Positions 15,239 to 22,547 of a DNA stretch of 25,069 nt are shown piece after piece. Below the pieces are notes generated by a model. It searched no databases. It worked only from the letters and a program-made list of their open reading frames with translations, and was not told the origin of the DNA. The position numbers and the translations under genes were made by a program. The DNA lies in the NCBI GenBank assembly GCA_900321505.1, contig ONWK01000199.1, positions 1-25,069 of the forward strand, read 5' to 3'. Every line of letters begins with the position of its first letter. Position 1 is the first letter of the stretch. Origin of the DNA: an uncultured Eubacteriales bacterium (lineage in GTDB: Bacteria; Bacillota; Clostridia; Lachnospirales; Lachnospiraceae).

Positions 15239-16681
15239 ATGGCTAAGAAGAAAATCAGTCCTGAATACAAACGTCGTGTCAAGAAATCCAGGCAGTTCTG
15301 GAGCATGATACGGGTATACGGATTCTATCTTGTGCTGATCATTTTCATGGTGATCGGGTTCCTGATCTGGATAAGACCGAAGGAATCGGAGATAGAGAAA
15401 AGAAAGCTTGCGGAATTCCCGTCCCTGACCTGGGAAGGAATATGGAAGGGAAAATTCTTCACGGAAGTAGCAACCTGGTATACCGATACCTATCCCATGC
15501 GCGAGAAGATGCTGGGACAGGGCAGCAGCGTGAAGGCGCTTTACGGTCTTCATAAAAATGAGATCCACGGTGATGTCTCCGGTAAGGCGGACGATATCCC
15601 GGATGCACCCTCGCAGAAGGCGGGCCTCATAGATACGGGTACTACGAAGGCTTCCACCGAGCAGGGTACGGAGAAGGCTTCCTCAACCGGCGGCGGGACA
15701 ACCGATACCACGGAAAAGGCCATGGAGCCTGTGAGCACAGAGCAGCAGACAACGGAGGAGCTTGAGAACGGAACCAAGCACGGTGACATGGAAACTGCGG
15801 GAACCGTATATATCCTTGACGGACAGGCCTTCAGTATCTACTATTTCAACAAGGATAATTCGGAGTATTATGCCTCCATGGTAAATACGCTCCGCTCAAA
15901 GCTGCCGTCGAATGTCAATCTTTATGATATTCTGGCGCCAACAGCATGGGGTGCTATCCTGGGTGAGGAGATCCAGGAGGAGCTCGGCGGTTCCAGCCAG
16001 GAGGACGCCATCAATTACATTTACAGTGTGATGGATGACAAGGTTAAGAAAGTGCCGGCCCATGAGAATATCATCCGTCATAATGCGGAATATATCTATT
16101 TCCGCTCCGACCATCACTGGACGGTAATGGGTGCTTACTATGCTTATGAGGCATGGTGTAAAACCAAGGGCATAGAACCCCATTCCATCGACTATTTTAA
16201 GAATACCTATGAATTCGACGGCTTCCTGGGAACATTCTACGCATCCTCGGATCAGTCGCCGGTTCTCGGAAATAATCCGGATACTGTACTGGCATTTGTG
16301 CCCAACGGTACAAACGATGAGGTATTTACGGACAGCGACGGAAATGATATGAACTGGAATGTAATCCGGGACGTATCGGAGTGGGCAAGGACTTCAAAGT
16401 ATAACTGCTTCATCGGCGGTGATAACCCCTTCACGGTTATCGAGAACCCGACCATCACCGACGGTTCTGCATGTATCCTTATAAAGGAATCCTACGGAAA
16501 TGCATTTGCCCCCTTCCTGGTGGATCATTATCAGCATGTATATATCATAGACTACCGTTACTACGAAGGTAATCTTACACAGTTTGTAAAGGATAAGAAC
16601 GTACAGGATGTCATCCTGCTGAATAACATGGAAGCTCTTTCCGTGAGCAGGGCGAACACGATCCTCGGACTTTTCCCGTAA
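15239..16681 (+). CDS. DHHW family protein, membrane-anchored acyltransferase partner (AlgJ/AlgX-like)
   Basis: The 480-residue protein begins with a basic N-terminus and one membrane helix (about residues 24-45), so the rest should lie outside the membrane. The family motif SDHHW contains Asp291, His292, His293 and Trp294, and a candidate nucleophile serine occurs in KESYGNAF near residue 420. Together these resemble the SGNH-like catalytic sites of AlgJ/AlgX proteins that finish acyl transfer to polysaccharide. Between about residues 114 and 190 lies a Thr/Ser/Glu-rich low-complexity segment, which looks like an inserted flexible linker. AGGAGG precedes the ATG and the gap from the MBOAT gene is 15 bases, so the two form an operon. 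The polymer modified is unknown. Confidence 0.85.
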   Translation: MAKKKISPEYKRRVKKSRQFWSMIRVYGFYLVLIIFMVIGFLIWIRPKESEIEKRKLAEFPSLTWEGIWKGKFFTEVATWYTDTYPMREKMLGQGSSVKALYGLHKNEIHGDVSGKADDIPDAPSQKAGLIDTGTTKASTEQGTEKASSTGGGTTDTTEKAMEPVSTEQQTTEELENGTKHGDMETAGTVYILDGQAFSIYYFNKDNSEYYASMVNTLRSKLPSNVNLYDILAPTAWGAILGEEIQEELGGSSQEDAINYIYSVMDDKVKKVPAHENIIRHNAEYIYFRSDHHWTVMGAYYAYEAWCKTKGIEPHSIDYFKNTYEFDGFLGTFYASSDQSPVLGNNPDTVLAFVPNGTNDEVFTDSDGNDMNWNVIRDVSEWARTSKYNCFIGGDNPFTVIENPTITDGSACILIKESYGNAFAPFLVDHYQHVYIIDYRYYEGNLTQFVKDKNVQDVILLNNMEALSVSRANTILGLFP

Positions 16682-16698
16682 AGATCATAACGAAAATC

Positions 16699-16733
16699 AG
16701 GACAGCCTCCGGAAGCTCCGGGGCTGTCCTTTT
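16699..16733 (+). terminator. Rho-independent terminator after the DHHW gene
   Basis: AGGACAGCC (16699-16707) pairs with GGCTGTCCT (16722-16730), and an inner CCGG/CCGG pair (16709-16712 with 16718-16721) extends the stem past a one-base bulge. TTTA follows. It lies 18 bases after the stop codon. Confidence 0.88.
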
Positions 16734-16777
16734 ACTTAAAATACAGCTAAAAACAGCACGATATTTAATTAAACCAC

Positions 16778-16806
16778 TTGCGCTTTTTTAACCGGTGTAG
16801 TAAGAT
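16778..16806 (+). promoter_or_regulatory. Putative promoter of the GH130 gene
   Basis: TTGCGC (16778-16783) and TAAGAT (16801-16806) are separated by 17 bases. Each hexamer is only a partial consensus match. The leader would be about 135 bases and includes a CCGGGA/TCCCGG hairpin (16901-16918) near the start codon. Nothing else was recognised in the 16734-16950 gap. Confidence 0.42.
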
Positions 16807-16950
16807 TTATTATGACTGTTCAGCATCCCATGAAAACTGAATGATCGAAGACGAAATGTCTGAATTTTGAATAAGAAGCTGTGCAAAATGACATGCTGAG
16901 CCGGGAGATGGATCCCGGAAGCAGAAATGAGAAAAGGAGAACAGGAAAAA

Positions 16951-18123
16951 ATGCTGCACGAATGTTACTACATCGAGAAGGAAAAATACGAGCGGCTTAT
17001 CAGCCGTAAGAATGAAAAAACCGATTTTTATAACGGTATCTATGACCGTTACAGATATCCTGTGCTTACAAGGCAGCATATCCCGCTTTTCTGGAAATAT
17101 GATCTGAATCCCGAGACCAATCCTTATTTTATGGAACGTCTCGGAGTGAATGCTGTAATGAATTCAGGCGCTATATACCGTAACGGGAAGTATTATATCG
17201 TTGCCCGCGTGGAAGGAAATGACAGAAAGAGCTTCTTTGCAGTGGCTGAGAGCGATACCGGTGTGGATGGTTTCCGTTTTCAGGATTATCCCATTCTTCT
17301 TCCGGATACCGAGAAAAAGGAAACAAACGTTTATGACATGCGCCTGACGGAGCATGAGGACGGATATATATACGGTGTATTCTGTTCCGAGTCAAAGGAT
17401 GAAAGCTCAAATGACCTTTCTGCGGCAGTTGCGGCAGCGGGTATAGTACGTACAAAGGATATGGTAAGCTGGGAACGGCTTCCGAACCTTGTGACTCTTA
17501 ATTCTCCCCAGCAGAGAAATGTGGTGCTTCATCCGGAATTCATCAACGGAAAATATGCATTTTATACAAGACCCATGGATGATTTCATCGATACAGGTTC
17601 CGGCGGAGGAATAGGTTTCGGACTCTGTGATGATATTACACATGCGGTGATCGATGAGGAAGTGATCACAAGTAAGAGGAAATATCATACCATTACTGAA
17701 GTAAAGAACGGCGCAGGCGCACCGCCGATCAAAACAGAGCGGGGCTTTATCCACATAGCCCATGGTGTCCGTAATACGGCTGCCGGACTTCGGTATGTAC
17801 TCTATTGTTTTGCAACGGATCTTAAGGATCCGTCAAAGGTAATAGCAGAGCCGGGCGGCTTCTTCCTGGCACCCCTCGGAAGAGAAAGAGTGGGAGATGT
17901 ATCCAATGTGGTCTTCTCAAACGGCGCTGTGGTCAATGAGAAGAAGGAAGTATTTATCTATTATGCTTCCAGCGACACCAGGATGCATGTAGCTACGACA
18001 ACCCTGGATAAGCTTATTGATTATGTGTTCAATACACCGGAGGATCCCTTACGCTCGGTACTCTGTGTACAGCAGAGATGCGACTTTATCAGGAAGAATC
18101 TGGAGTATCTGAAGCAGGTGTAG
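16951..18123 (+). CDS. GH130 family 4-O-beta-mannosyl-glucose phosphorylase
   Basis: The 390-residue protein closely follows the GH130 subfamily 1 pattern, including TDFYNGIYDRY, NPETNPYF and ARVEGNDRKSFF. Asp91 in that last motif matches the family's proposed general acid. These cytoplasmic enzymes use phosphate to split beta-1,4-mannosyl-glucose into alpha-mannose 1-phosphate and glucose. No signal peptide is visible. I choose the ATG at 16951, five bases after AGGA and matching the usual family N-terminus and length; an ATG at 16927 would add eight charged residues. The phosphohexomutase 70 bases downstream could convert the mannose 1-phosphate to mannose 6-phosphate. The usual partners (cellobiose 2-epimerase, sugar transporter) are not in the window. 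A different GH130 specificity is possible, but the subfamily-1 resemblance is strong. Confidence 0.88.
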   Translation: MLHECYYIEKEKYERLISRKNEKTDFYNGIYDRYRYPVLTRQHIPLFWKYDLNPETNPYFMERLGVNAVMNSGAIYRNGKYYIVARVEGNDRKSFFAVAESDTGVDGFRFQDYPILLPDTEKKETNVYDMRLTEHEDGYIYGVFCSESKDESSNDLSAAVAAAGIVRTKDMVSWERLPNLVTLNSPQQRNVVLHPEFINGKYAFYTRPMDDFIDTGSGGGIGFGLCDDITHAVIDEEVITSKRKYHTITEVKNGAGAPPIKTERGFIHIAHGVRNTAAGLRYVLYCFATDLKDPSKVIAEPGGFFLAPLGRERVGDVSNVVFSNGAVVNEKKEVFIYYASSDTRMHVATTTLDKLIDYVFNTPEDPLRSVLCVQQRCDFIRKNLEYLKQV

Positions 18124-18193
18124 AAATGTTATATTGAGGGACCCCTGCTGTGTGCCGGAGGATCTAATATCTTAGAATAAACAGGAGAAAACA

Positions 18194-19969
18194 ATGAGTG
18201 CGAAAGAAGTATACGAGAGCTGGCTTTCATCGCCGGTTTTTAACGAGGAGACAAAGAATGAACTCCGCAGTATAGCCGGAAATGATGCGGAGATAGAGGA
18301 CCGTTTTTACAGAAATCTTAAGTTCGGTACCGGAGGACTCCGCGGGGTTATCGGAGCAGGAACCAACAGGATGAACGTATATACCGTTACACTGGCGACC
18401 CAGGGTCTGGCAAATTATATCCGGTCCCTTGGCGAAGAGAAGATGGCTCAGGGCGTGGCCCTTGCCTATGATTCCAGGCACATGTCTCCGGAATTTGCCA
18501 AAGCAGCGGCACTGACCCTGAATGCAAACGGAATAAAAACCTACATTTTTAATTCTCTTCGTCCTACGCCGGAGCTGTCCTTTGCGGTACGCAGGCTGGG
18601 CTGCGTGGCAGGCATAGTGATCACTGCCAGCCATAACCCTGCGGAATATAACGGATATAAGGTTTACTGGGAGGACGGTGCGCAGATCACGCCGCCTCAT
18701 GATAAGAATATCCTTGAGCATGTGGCTCAGGTGACGGATTATGCGGACATTAAGACCATGTCTCCTGAAGAAGCTTCGGAAAAAGGTCTGTATAATATCA
18801 TTCCCGGGGATCTGGATGAGCAGTATTATCAGGAGCTGATGAAGCAGATGATCCACAGGGATGCCATTCCGAAGGCAGCTGATGATATAAGGATCGTATA
18901 CTCGCCTCTTCACGGTACGGGAAATGTACCGGTGCAGGAGGTTCTTCGCAGGCTGGGCTTCAAGCAGGTTTTTGTGGTACCCGAGCAGGAAAAGCCGGAC
19001 GGGGATTTCCCCACGGTCACTTCACCGAATCCCGAGAACCCTGCGGCATTCAGGCTTGCACTTGAGCTGGCTCACAAGGTGGACGCTGACATAGTACTTG
19101 CTTCGGATCCGGATGCGGACCGTCTGGGAGCCTATGTGAAGGATACAAACGGTGTGTTCAAAGGAACATTTCTGGCGGATACTCCGGAGTATCCCTATGT
19201 GGGGCTTAACGGAAATATGACCGGAGCCCTGATGGAGGAGTATGTGCTGAGAGAACAGAAGGCGGCAGGCATACTTCCCGAAAACGGCGTGATCTGCAGT
19301 ACCATAGTATCCACAAACCTTTCAAGAGTTATCGCCGAGGAATACGGGCTTTCCTACGTGGAGACCCTGACCGGCTTCAAATATATCGGAGAGCAGATCC
19401 ACATTTTCGACGAAGAGGGAGGAAAGAGGAAATTCATCTACGGTATGGAGGAGAGCTACGGATGTCTTGTCGGTGACTATACACGCGACAAGGATGCCTG
19501 CTCGGCGGTGATCCTGCTCTGTGAGGCTGCGGCGGTATATAAGCTGCAGGGTAAGACCTTATGTGACGCGGTAAATGACATTTTCCTGAAATACGGTTAT
19601 TATCTCGAGAATCTGTCCTTCCTTGTACTTAAGGGGGCTGACGGCGCCGAGAAGATCAATACCATGATGGAGACCCTTCGCCATAAAGATATGGACAATA
19701 TCGCAGGTCTTAAGATCGAGGCGGTAAGGGATTATGAGTTTGATACCAGAAAGGATCTTAAAACCGGTGAGGTTACGGGAACCGGTCTTCCGAAGTCGAA
19801 TGTGCTTTATTATGAGCTTGAACGCGGCGCGTGGCTTGCCGTACGGCCTTCGGGCACAGAGCCGAAGATCAAGTTCTATTGCGGCGTAAATGAGCCGACT
19901 CTGGAGGGCGCTTACGCGAGAATGGAGGATATGAAGGCATTTCTTTCCGATGAGAAAAATTTTGAGTGA
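18194..19969 (+). CDS. Phosphohexomutase (phosphoglucomutase/phosphomannomutase)
   Basis: This 591-residue cytoplasmic enzyme belongs to the alpha-D-phosphohexomutase superfamily, at the length of the large PgcA-like Gram-positive members. It has the four expected landmarks: the phosphoserine loop TASHNPAEYNGYK with Ser146, the metal loop DPDADRLG (Asp305, 307, 309), the sugar-selecting region around GFKYIGEQ with GMEESYG, and the phosphate-binding loop RPSGTEPK (551-558). It interconverts hexose 1- and 6-phosphates. A clear AGGAG precedes the ATG. No terminator or good promoter occurs in the 70-base gap after the GH130 gene, so they may be co-transcribed. Preference for glucose or mannose phosphate cannot be read from the sequence, and many members accept both. 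Confidence 0.92.
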   Translation: MSAKEVYESWLSSPVFNEETKNELRSIAGNDAEIEDRFYRNLKFGTGGLRGVIGAGTNRMNVYTVTLATQGLANYIRSLGEEKMAQGVALAYDSRHMSPEFAKAAALTLNANGIKTYIFNSLRPTPELSFAVRRLGCVAGIVITASHNPAEYNGYKVYWEDGAQITPPHDKNILEHVAQVTDYADIKTMSPEEASEKGLYNIIPGDLDEQYYQELMKQMIHRDAIPKAADDIRIVYSPLHGTGNVPVQEVLRRLGFKQVFVVPEQEKPDGDFPTVTSPNPENPAAFRLALELAHKVDADIVLASDPDADRLGAYVKDTNGVFKGTFLADTPEYPYVGLNGNMTGALMEEYVLREQKAAGILPENGVICSTIVSTNLSRVIAEEYGLSYVETLTGFKYIGEQIHIFDEEGGKRKFIYGMEESYGCLVGDYTRDKDACSAVILLCEAAAVYKLQGKTLCDAVNDIFLKYGYYLENLSFLVLKGADGAEKINTMMETLRHKDMDNIAGLKIEAVRDYEFDTRKDLKTGEVTGTGLPKSNVLYYELERGAWLAVRPSGTEPKIKFYCGVNEPTLEGAYARMEDMKAFLSDEKNFE

Positions 19970-19999
19970 CACTGAACACACATTTTTAACAAGATTTTA

Positions 20000-20028
20000 T
20001 CGACAGCTTTCATTTTTTGTGGTAATAT
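20000..20028 (+). promoter_or_regulatory. Putative extended -10 promoter of the anti-sigma/STAS pair
   Basis: TCGACA (20000-20005, five of six matches) is followed after 17 bases by TAATAT (20023-20028), with TGG just before it. The predicted start near 20035 lies downstream of the in-frame ATG at 20033, which supports the shorter gene start at 20072. Confidence 0.6.
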
Positions 20029-20071
20029 TCTTATGGGTTACGAAAAATGTCGGAAGGAGGTGGCTTGGAGC

Positions 20072-20491
20072 ATGGGAGATCCTAAACAGATCACAGTGGA
20101 TGCAACAATTGATAATGTGGCGACGGTTACGGATTTTGTGAATGAAGAACTGGAAAAGCTTGGCTGTTCCATGAAGGCGCAGATGCAGATAGACGTTGCC
20201 ATAGATGAGCTGTTTGGTAATATAGCCCATTATGCCTATGGTTCAGGTTCCGGAACCGCGACGGTTGAAGTACACGGGCGTAAAGAGGAGCCTGCGCAGG
20301 TCATGGTAACATTCAAGGATCAGGGAGTGCCATATAATCCTTTGGAAAAGGATGATCCGGATGTAACCCTTTCCGCAGAGGAGAGGCAGATTGGCGGACT
20401 TGGTATATTTCTGGTAAAAAAGACCATGGATGATATTTCGTATGAATATCGGGATGGCAAAAATATCTTAACGATAAAGAAGAATCTCTAA
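20072..20491 (+). CDS. RsbW/SpoIIAB-like anti-sigma regulatory factor, ATP-binding
   Basis: This 139-residue protein is a stand-alone GHKL ATPase domain of the RsbW type. The N-box is AIDELFGNIAHYAY, the G1 box is FKDQGVPYNPL, and the glycine-rich lid is GGLGIFLVKKTMD. Relatives are cytoplasmic serine kinases that phosphorylate a STAS antagonist and may hold a sigma factor. The following gene encodes such an antagonist. The ATG at 20072 follows AGGAGG (20055-20060) by 11 bases, a little long; the longer frame from 20033 would begin before the predicted transcription start. Neither a sigma factor nor a PP2C phosphatase gene is adjacent, so the target is unknown. Confidence 0.85.
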   Translation: MGDPKQITVDATIDNVATVTDFVNEELEKLGCSMKAQMQIDVAIDELFGNIAHYAYGSGSGTATVEVHGRKEEPAQVMVTFKDQGVPYNPLEKDDPDVTLSAEERQIGGLGIFLVKKTMDDISYEYRDGKNILTIKKNL

Positions 20492-20510
20492 GGTAAAGGA
20501 GGAAGTGAAA

Positions 20511-20807
20511 ATGACGATCAATAAGACACAGGAGGGTAGCAAGCTTACTGTTGCATTGGAGGGACGCCTTGATACAACTACGGCTCCCGAGCTTGAGGCT
20601 GATCTTAAGGAGTCTTTAAATGGTGTGACAGAACTTATAATGGATCTTGAAAAGCTTGACTATATTTCATCTGCAGGACTCAGAGTCCTTCTGTGGGCAC
20701 AGAAGACCATGAACCAGAACGGTTCCATGGTAGTTAAGAATGTCAGTGAGGTTGTTAATGAAGTATTTGAAGTGACCGGATTTGCTGATATCCTTACGAT
20801 CGAGTAG
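20511..20807 (+). CDS. STAS domain anti-sigma factor antagonist (RsbV/SpoIIAA-like)
   Basis: This 98-residue protein is a single STAS domain. The typical beginning is LEGRLDTTTAPEL, and the phosphorylation loop reads DYISSAGLRVLL, with Ser54 (or Ser53) as the likely phosphosite. In partner-switching systems the unphosphorylated form binds the RsbW-like kinase and frees its target. The ATG at 20511 is eight bases after GGAGG; a GTG at 20505 is too close to that site. It follows the kinase gene by 19 bases, so they form an operon, in kinase-then-antagonist order, the reverse of Bacillus rsbV-rsbW. A strong terminator follows. Confidence 0.9.
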   Translation: MTINKTQEGSKLTVALEGRLDTTTAPELEADLKESLNGVTELIMDLEKLDYISSAGLRVLLWAQKTMNQNGSMVVKNVSEVVNEVFEVTGFADILTIE

Positions 20808-20839
20808 GATAAATAACCCCGTTCAAGTTTTTATCCATG

Positions 20840-20879
20840 AAAAACCCCCTGTCTCCTTCTCCGGAGGCAGGGGGTTTTT
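20840..20879. terminator. Bidirectional Rho-independent terminator
   Basis: A 17-base-pair stem (20840-20856 with 20863-20879, one G-U pair) has a six-base loop. The arms begin with AAAAACCCCC and end with GGGGGTTTTT, so each strand ends its stem in five T residues. It can stop the STAS transcript from the left and the trpB2 transcript from the right. Confidence 0.9.
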
Positions 20880-20880
20880 G

Positions 20881-20934
20881 CGCGATACGGCCGGCAAGCA
20901 GGCGTGCTTGCACGCATATTTGCCGGCCAACGCG
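20881..20934. repeat. Compound inverted repeat with alternative pairings
   Basis: GGCCGGCAA (20889-20897) pairs with TTGCCGGCC (20920-20928), and CGCG flanks on both sides extend the dyad. Inside, GCGTGC (20902-20907) can pair with GCACGC (20910-20915). Alternatively GCAAGCA (20894-20900) can pair with TGCTTGC (20905-20911), which excludes the outer stem's inner part. It is noncoding and lies between two other hairpins. Confidence 0.75.
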
Positions 20935-20937
20935 AAA

Positions 20938-20969
20938 TCGAGGAGGAGGGGGTTCCCCCTCCTCCTCGA
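20938..20969. repeat. Perfect 15-bp inverted repeat, possible terminator of trpB2
   Basis: TCGAGGAGGAGGGGG (20938-20952) and its exact complement (20955-20969) are separated only by TT. It lies 13 bases after the trpB2 stop codon on the minus strand, the place expected for a terminator. The tract after the stem on that strand is only TTTCGCG, so termination here may be weak and backed up by the hairpin at 20840-20879. Confidence 0.75.
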
Positions 20970-20982
20970 CTATGTTGGTTTT

Positions 20983-22353
20983 TTACAGATCAACCTTGGG
21001 CATTCCTGCGCGTGCTTTTGCAAGATCCTCATCGGTGGGAATGTAATCGGTCATCTCGCCGTCATTGAACTTCTGATATGCAACAAGATCGAAGTAACCT
21101 GTACCGGTAAGACCGAATACGATATTCTTTTCTTCGCCGGTCTCCTTGCACTTAAGAGCCTCATCAATGGCAACTCTGATGGCATGGCTTGATTCGGGTG
21201 CGGGAAGGATACCTTCAACGCGGGCAAAGGTCTGTGCTGCTTCAAATACGGATGTCTGCTCCACACTTCTGGCCTTTAACAGCTTCTGATCGTAAAGCTC
21301 GGATACGATGCTGCTCATGCCGTGATAGCGGAGTCCGCCGGCATGGTTCGGTGAGGGCATGAAGCCGCTTCCGAGAGTATACATTTTTGCAAGAGGACAT
21401 ACCTTACCGGTGTCGCAGAAATCGTAAGCATATACGCCGCGGGTAAGACTGGGGCAGGATGCGGGCTCAACGGCAATGATCTCGTAATCGGCTTCTCCGC
21501 GGAGCATTTCACCTGCGAAGGGTGAGATAAGACCGCCGAGGTTGGATCCGCCGCCGGCACAGCCGATGATGGTGTCTGCCTTGATACCGTATTTGTCCAG
21601 GGCAGCCTTGGTCTCCAGACCGATAACCGACTGGTGAAGGAGTACCTGTGAGAGCACCGAACCGAGTACATAGCGGTAACCTTCCTGGGTAACGGCAGCC
21701 TCAACAGCTTCCGAAATGGCACAGCCCAGACTTCCGTTGGTTCCGGGGAATTCTTCATTTATCTTTCTTCCCACAGTCGTATTCATGGACGGTGAAGGAG
21801 TAACCTTAGCGCCGTAGGTACGCATAACCTCGCGGCGGAAAGGCTTCTGCTCATAGGAAACCTTAACCATATATACCTGACAGTCAAGATCGAAGTAGGA
21901 GCATGCCATGGAAAGAGCTGTACCCCACTGACCTGCGCCGGTCTCTGTGGTAACACCCTTAAGTCCCTGCTTCTTTGCATAATAAGCCTGGGCAATGGCG
22001 GAATTAAGCTTATGGCTTCCAGAGGTGTTGTTGCCTTCGAATTTATAATAAATGTGAGCCGGTGTGCCGAGCTTCTCCTCAAGGCAGTAAGCGCGTACCA
22101 GCGGCGACGGACGATACATCCTGTAGAAATTCCGGATTTCTTCGGGAATATCAAACCAGGGTGTGGTGTCATCCAGCTCCTGCTTTCCGAGTTCAAGGCA
22201 GAAGATGTTGGACAGCTCTTCCAGAGTAACGGGCTTCAAAGTGCCGGGGTTCAGGATCGGTGCGGGCTTTTTCTTCATATCAGCTCTCACGTTATACCAT
22301 CTGGTCGGCATTTCATTTTCTTCAAGATAGATCTTGTAAGGGATCTCGCTCAT
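20983..22353 (-). CDS. trpB2: TrpB2-type tryptophan synthase beta-like protein
   Basis: This 456-residue PLP enzyme has the TrpB2 pattern rather than that of canonical TrpB. The N-terminal extension contains MPTRWYNV and RPSPLVRA, the PLP lysine lies in GSHKLNSA (Lys115), and the phosphate-binding loop is AGGGSNLGG. The start is the ATG at 22353, seven bases after GGAGG; an in-frame ATG further upstream would precede the predicted promoter. TrpB2 proteins condense indole with L-serine and are often thought to recover free indole or work without a classical TrpA contact. No other trp gene is in the window. The transcript is separate, with its own promoter and downstream hairpins. Confidence 0.9.
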   Translation of the reverse strand: MSEIPYKIYLEENEMPTRWYNVRADMKKKPAPILNPGTLKPVTLEELSNIFCLELGKQELDDTTPWFDIPEEIRNFYRMYRPSPLVRAYCLEEKLGTPAHIYYKFEGNNTSGSHKLNSAIAQAYYAKKQGLKGVTTETGAGQWGTALSMACSYFDLDCQVYMVKVSYEQKPFRREVMRTYGAKVTPSPSMNTTVGRKINEEFPGTNGSLGCAISEAVEAAVTQEGYRYVLGSVLSQVLLHQSVIGLETKAALDKYGIKADTIIGCAGGGSNLGGLISPFAGEMLRGEADYEIIAVEPASCPSLTRGVYAYDFCDTGKVCPLAKMYTLGSGFMPSPNHAGGLRYHGMSSIVSELYDQKLLKARSVEQTSVFEAAQTFARVEGILPAPESSHAIRVAIDEALKCKETGEEKNIVFGLTGTGYFDLVAYQKFNDGEMTDYIPTDEDLAKARAGMPKVDL

Positions 22354-22405
22354 GGGTTTACCTCCGCTATTAGTGTTAGTTACTATCGGCAAAAATACAA
22401 GAGAC

Positions 22406-22434
22406 ATTGTAACAGATGCAGACTTGCGGCGCAA
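22406..22434 (-). promoter_or_regulatory. Putative extended -10 promoter of trpB2
   Basis: On the minus strand TTGCGC (complement of 22429-22434) is followed after 17 bases by TACAAT (complement of 22406-22411), with TGT before it making an extended -10. Transcription would start near 22399, giving a leader of about 45 bases, too short for a T-box or a trp attenuator. Confidence 0.6.
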
Positions 22435-22435
22435 T

Positions 22436-22456
22436 CTGAAAAAAGGCTTTTTTCAG
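22436..22456. promoter_or_regulatory. Palindrome between divergent trpB2 and DegV promoters
   Basis: Ten-base arms CTGAAAAAAG and CTTTTTTCAG flank a single G. The palindrome sits between the two -35 elements (22434 on the minus strand, 22477 on the plus strand), upstream of both transcription starts. It could be an operator or an A-tract/UP-type element acting on both genes. Confidence 0.5.
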
Positions 22457-22476
22457 GGTCAGATCAAAGTTTTTTG

Positions 22477-22506
22477 TTGTAATGGGAGGTGGATTTCCTG
22501 TATAAT
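22477..22506 (+). promoter_or_regulatory. Putative sigma-A promoter of the DegV gene
   Basis: TTGTAA (22477-22482) is followed after 18 bases by a perfect TATAAT (22501-22506). Transcription would begin near 22513, about 35 bases before the ATG, with AAGGAAG as the ribosome binding site. Confidence 0.7.
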
Positions 22507-22547
22507 ACTCTTTTGTAGGGATAAAATCTTATGAAGGAAGAAATAAT

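Noticed and set aside
18227..18913. Open frame of 228 codons on the minus strand inside the phosphohexomutase gene
   Set aside because: It is antisense to strongly conserved mutase sequence, with basic, cysteine-rich low-plausibility protein and no start signals.
20837..21046. Small plus-strand open frames across the hairpin cluster
   Set aside because: They run through terminator stems and antisense into trpB2 and show no family resemblance or start signals.
22354..22400. T-box or trp attenuator upstream of trpB2
   Set aside because: The predicted leader is only about 45 bases, with no T-box motif, no tryptophan-rich leader peptide and no terminator hairpin.
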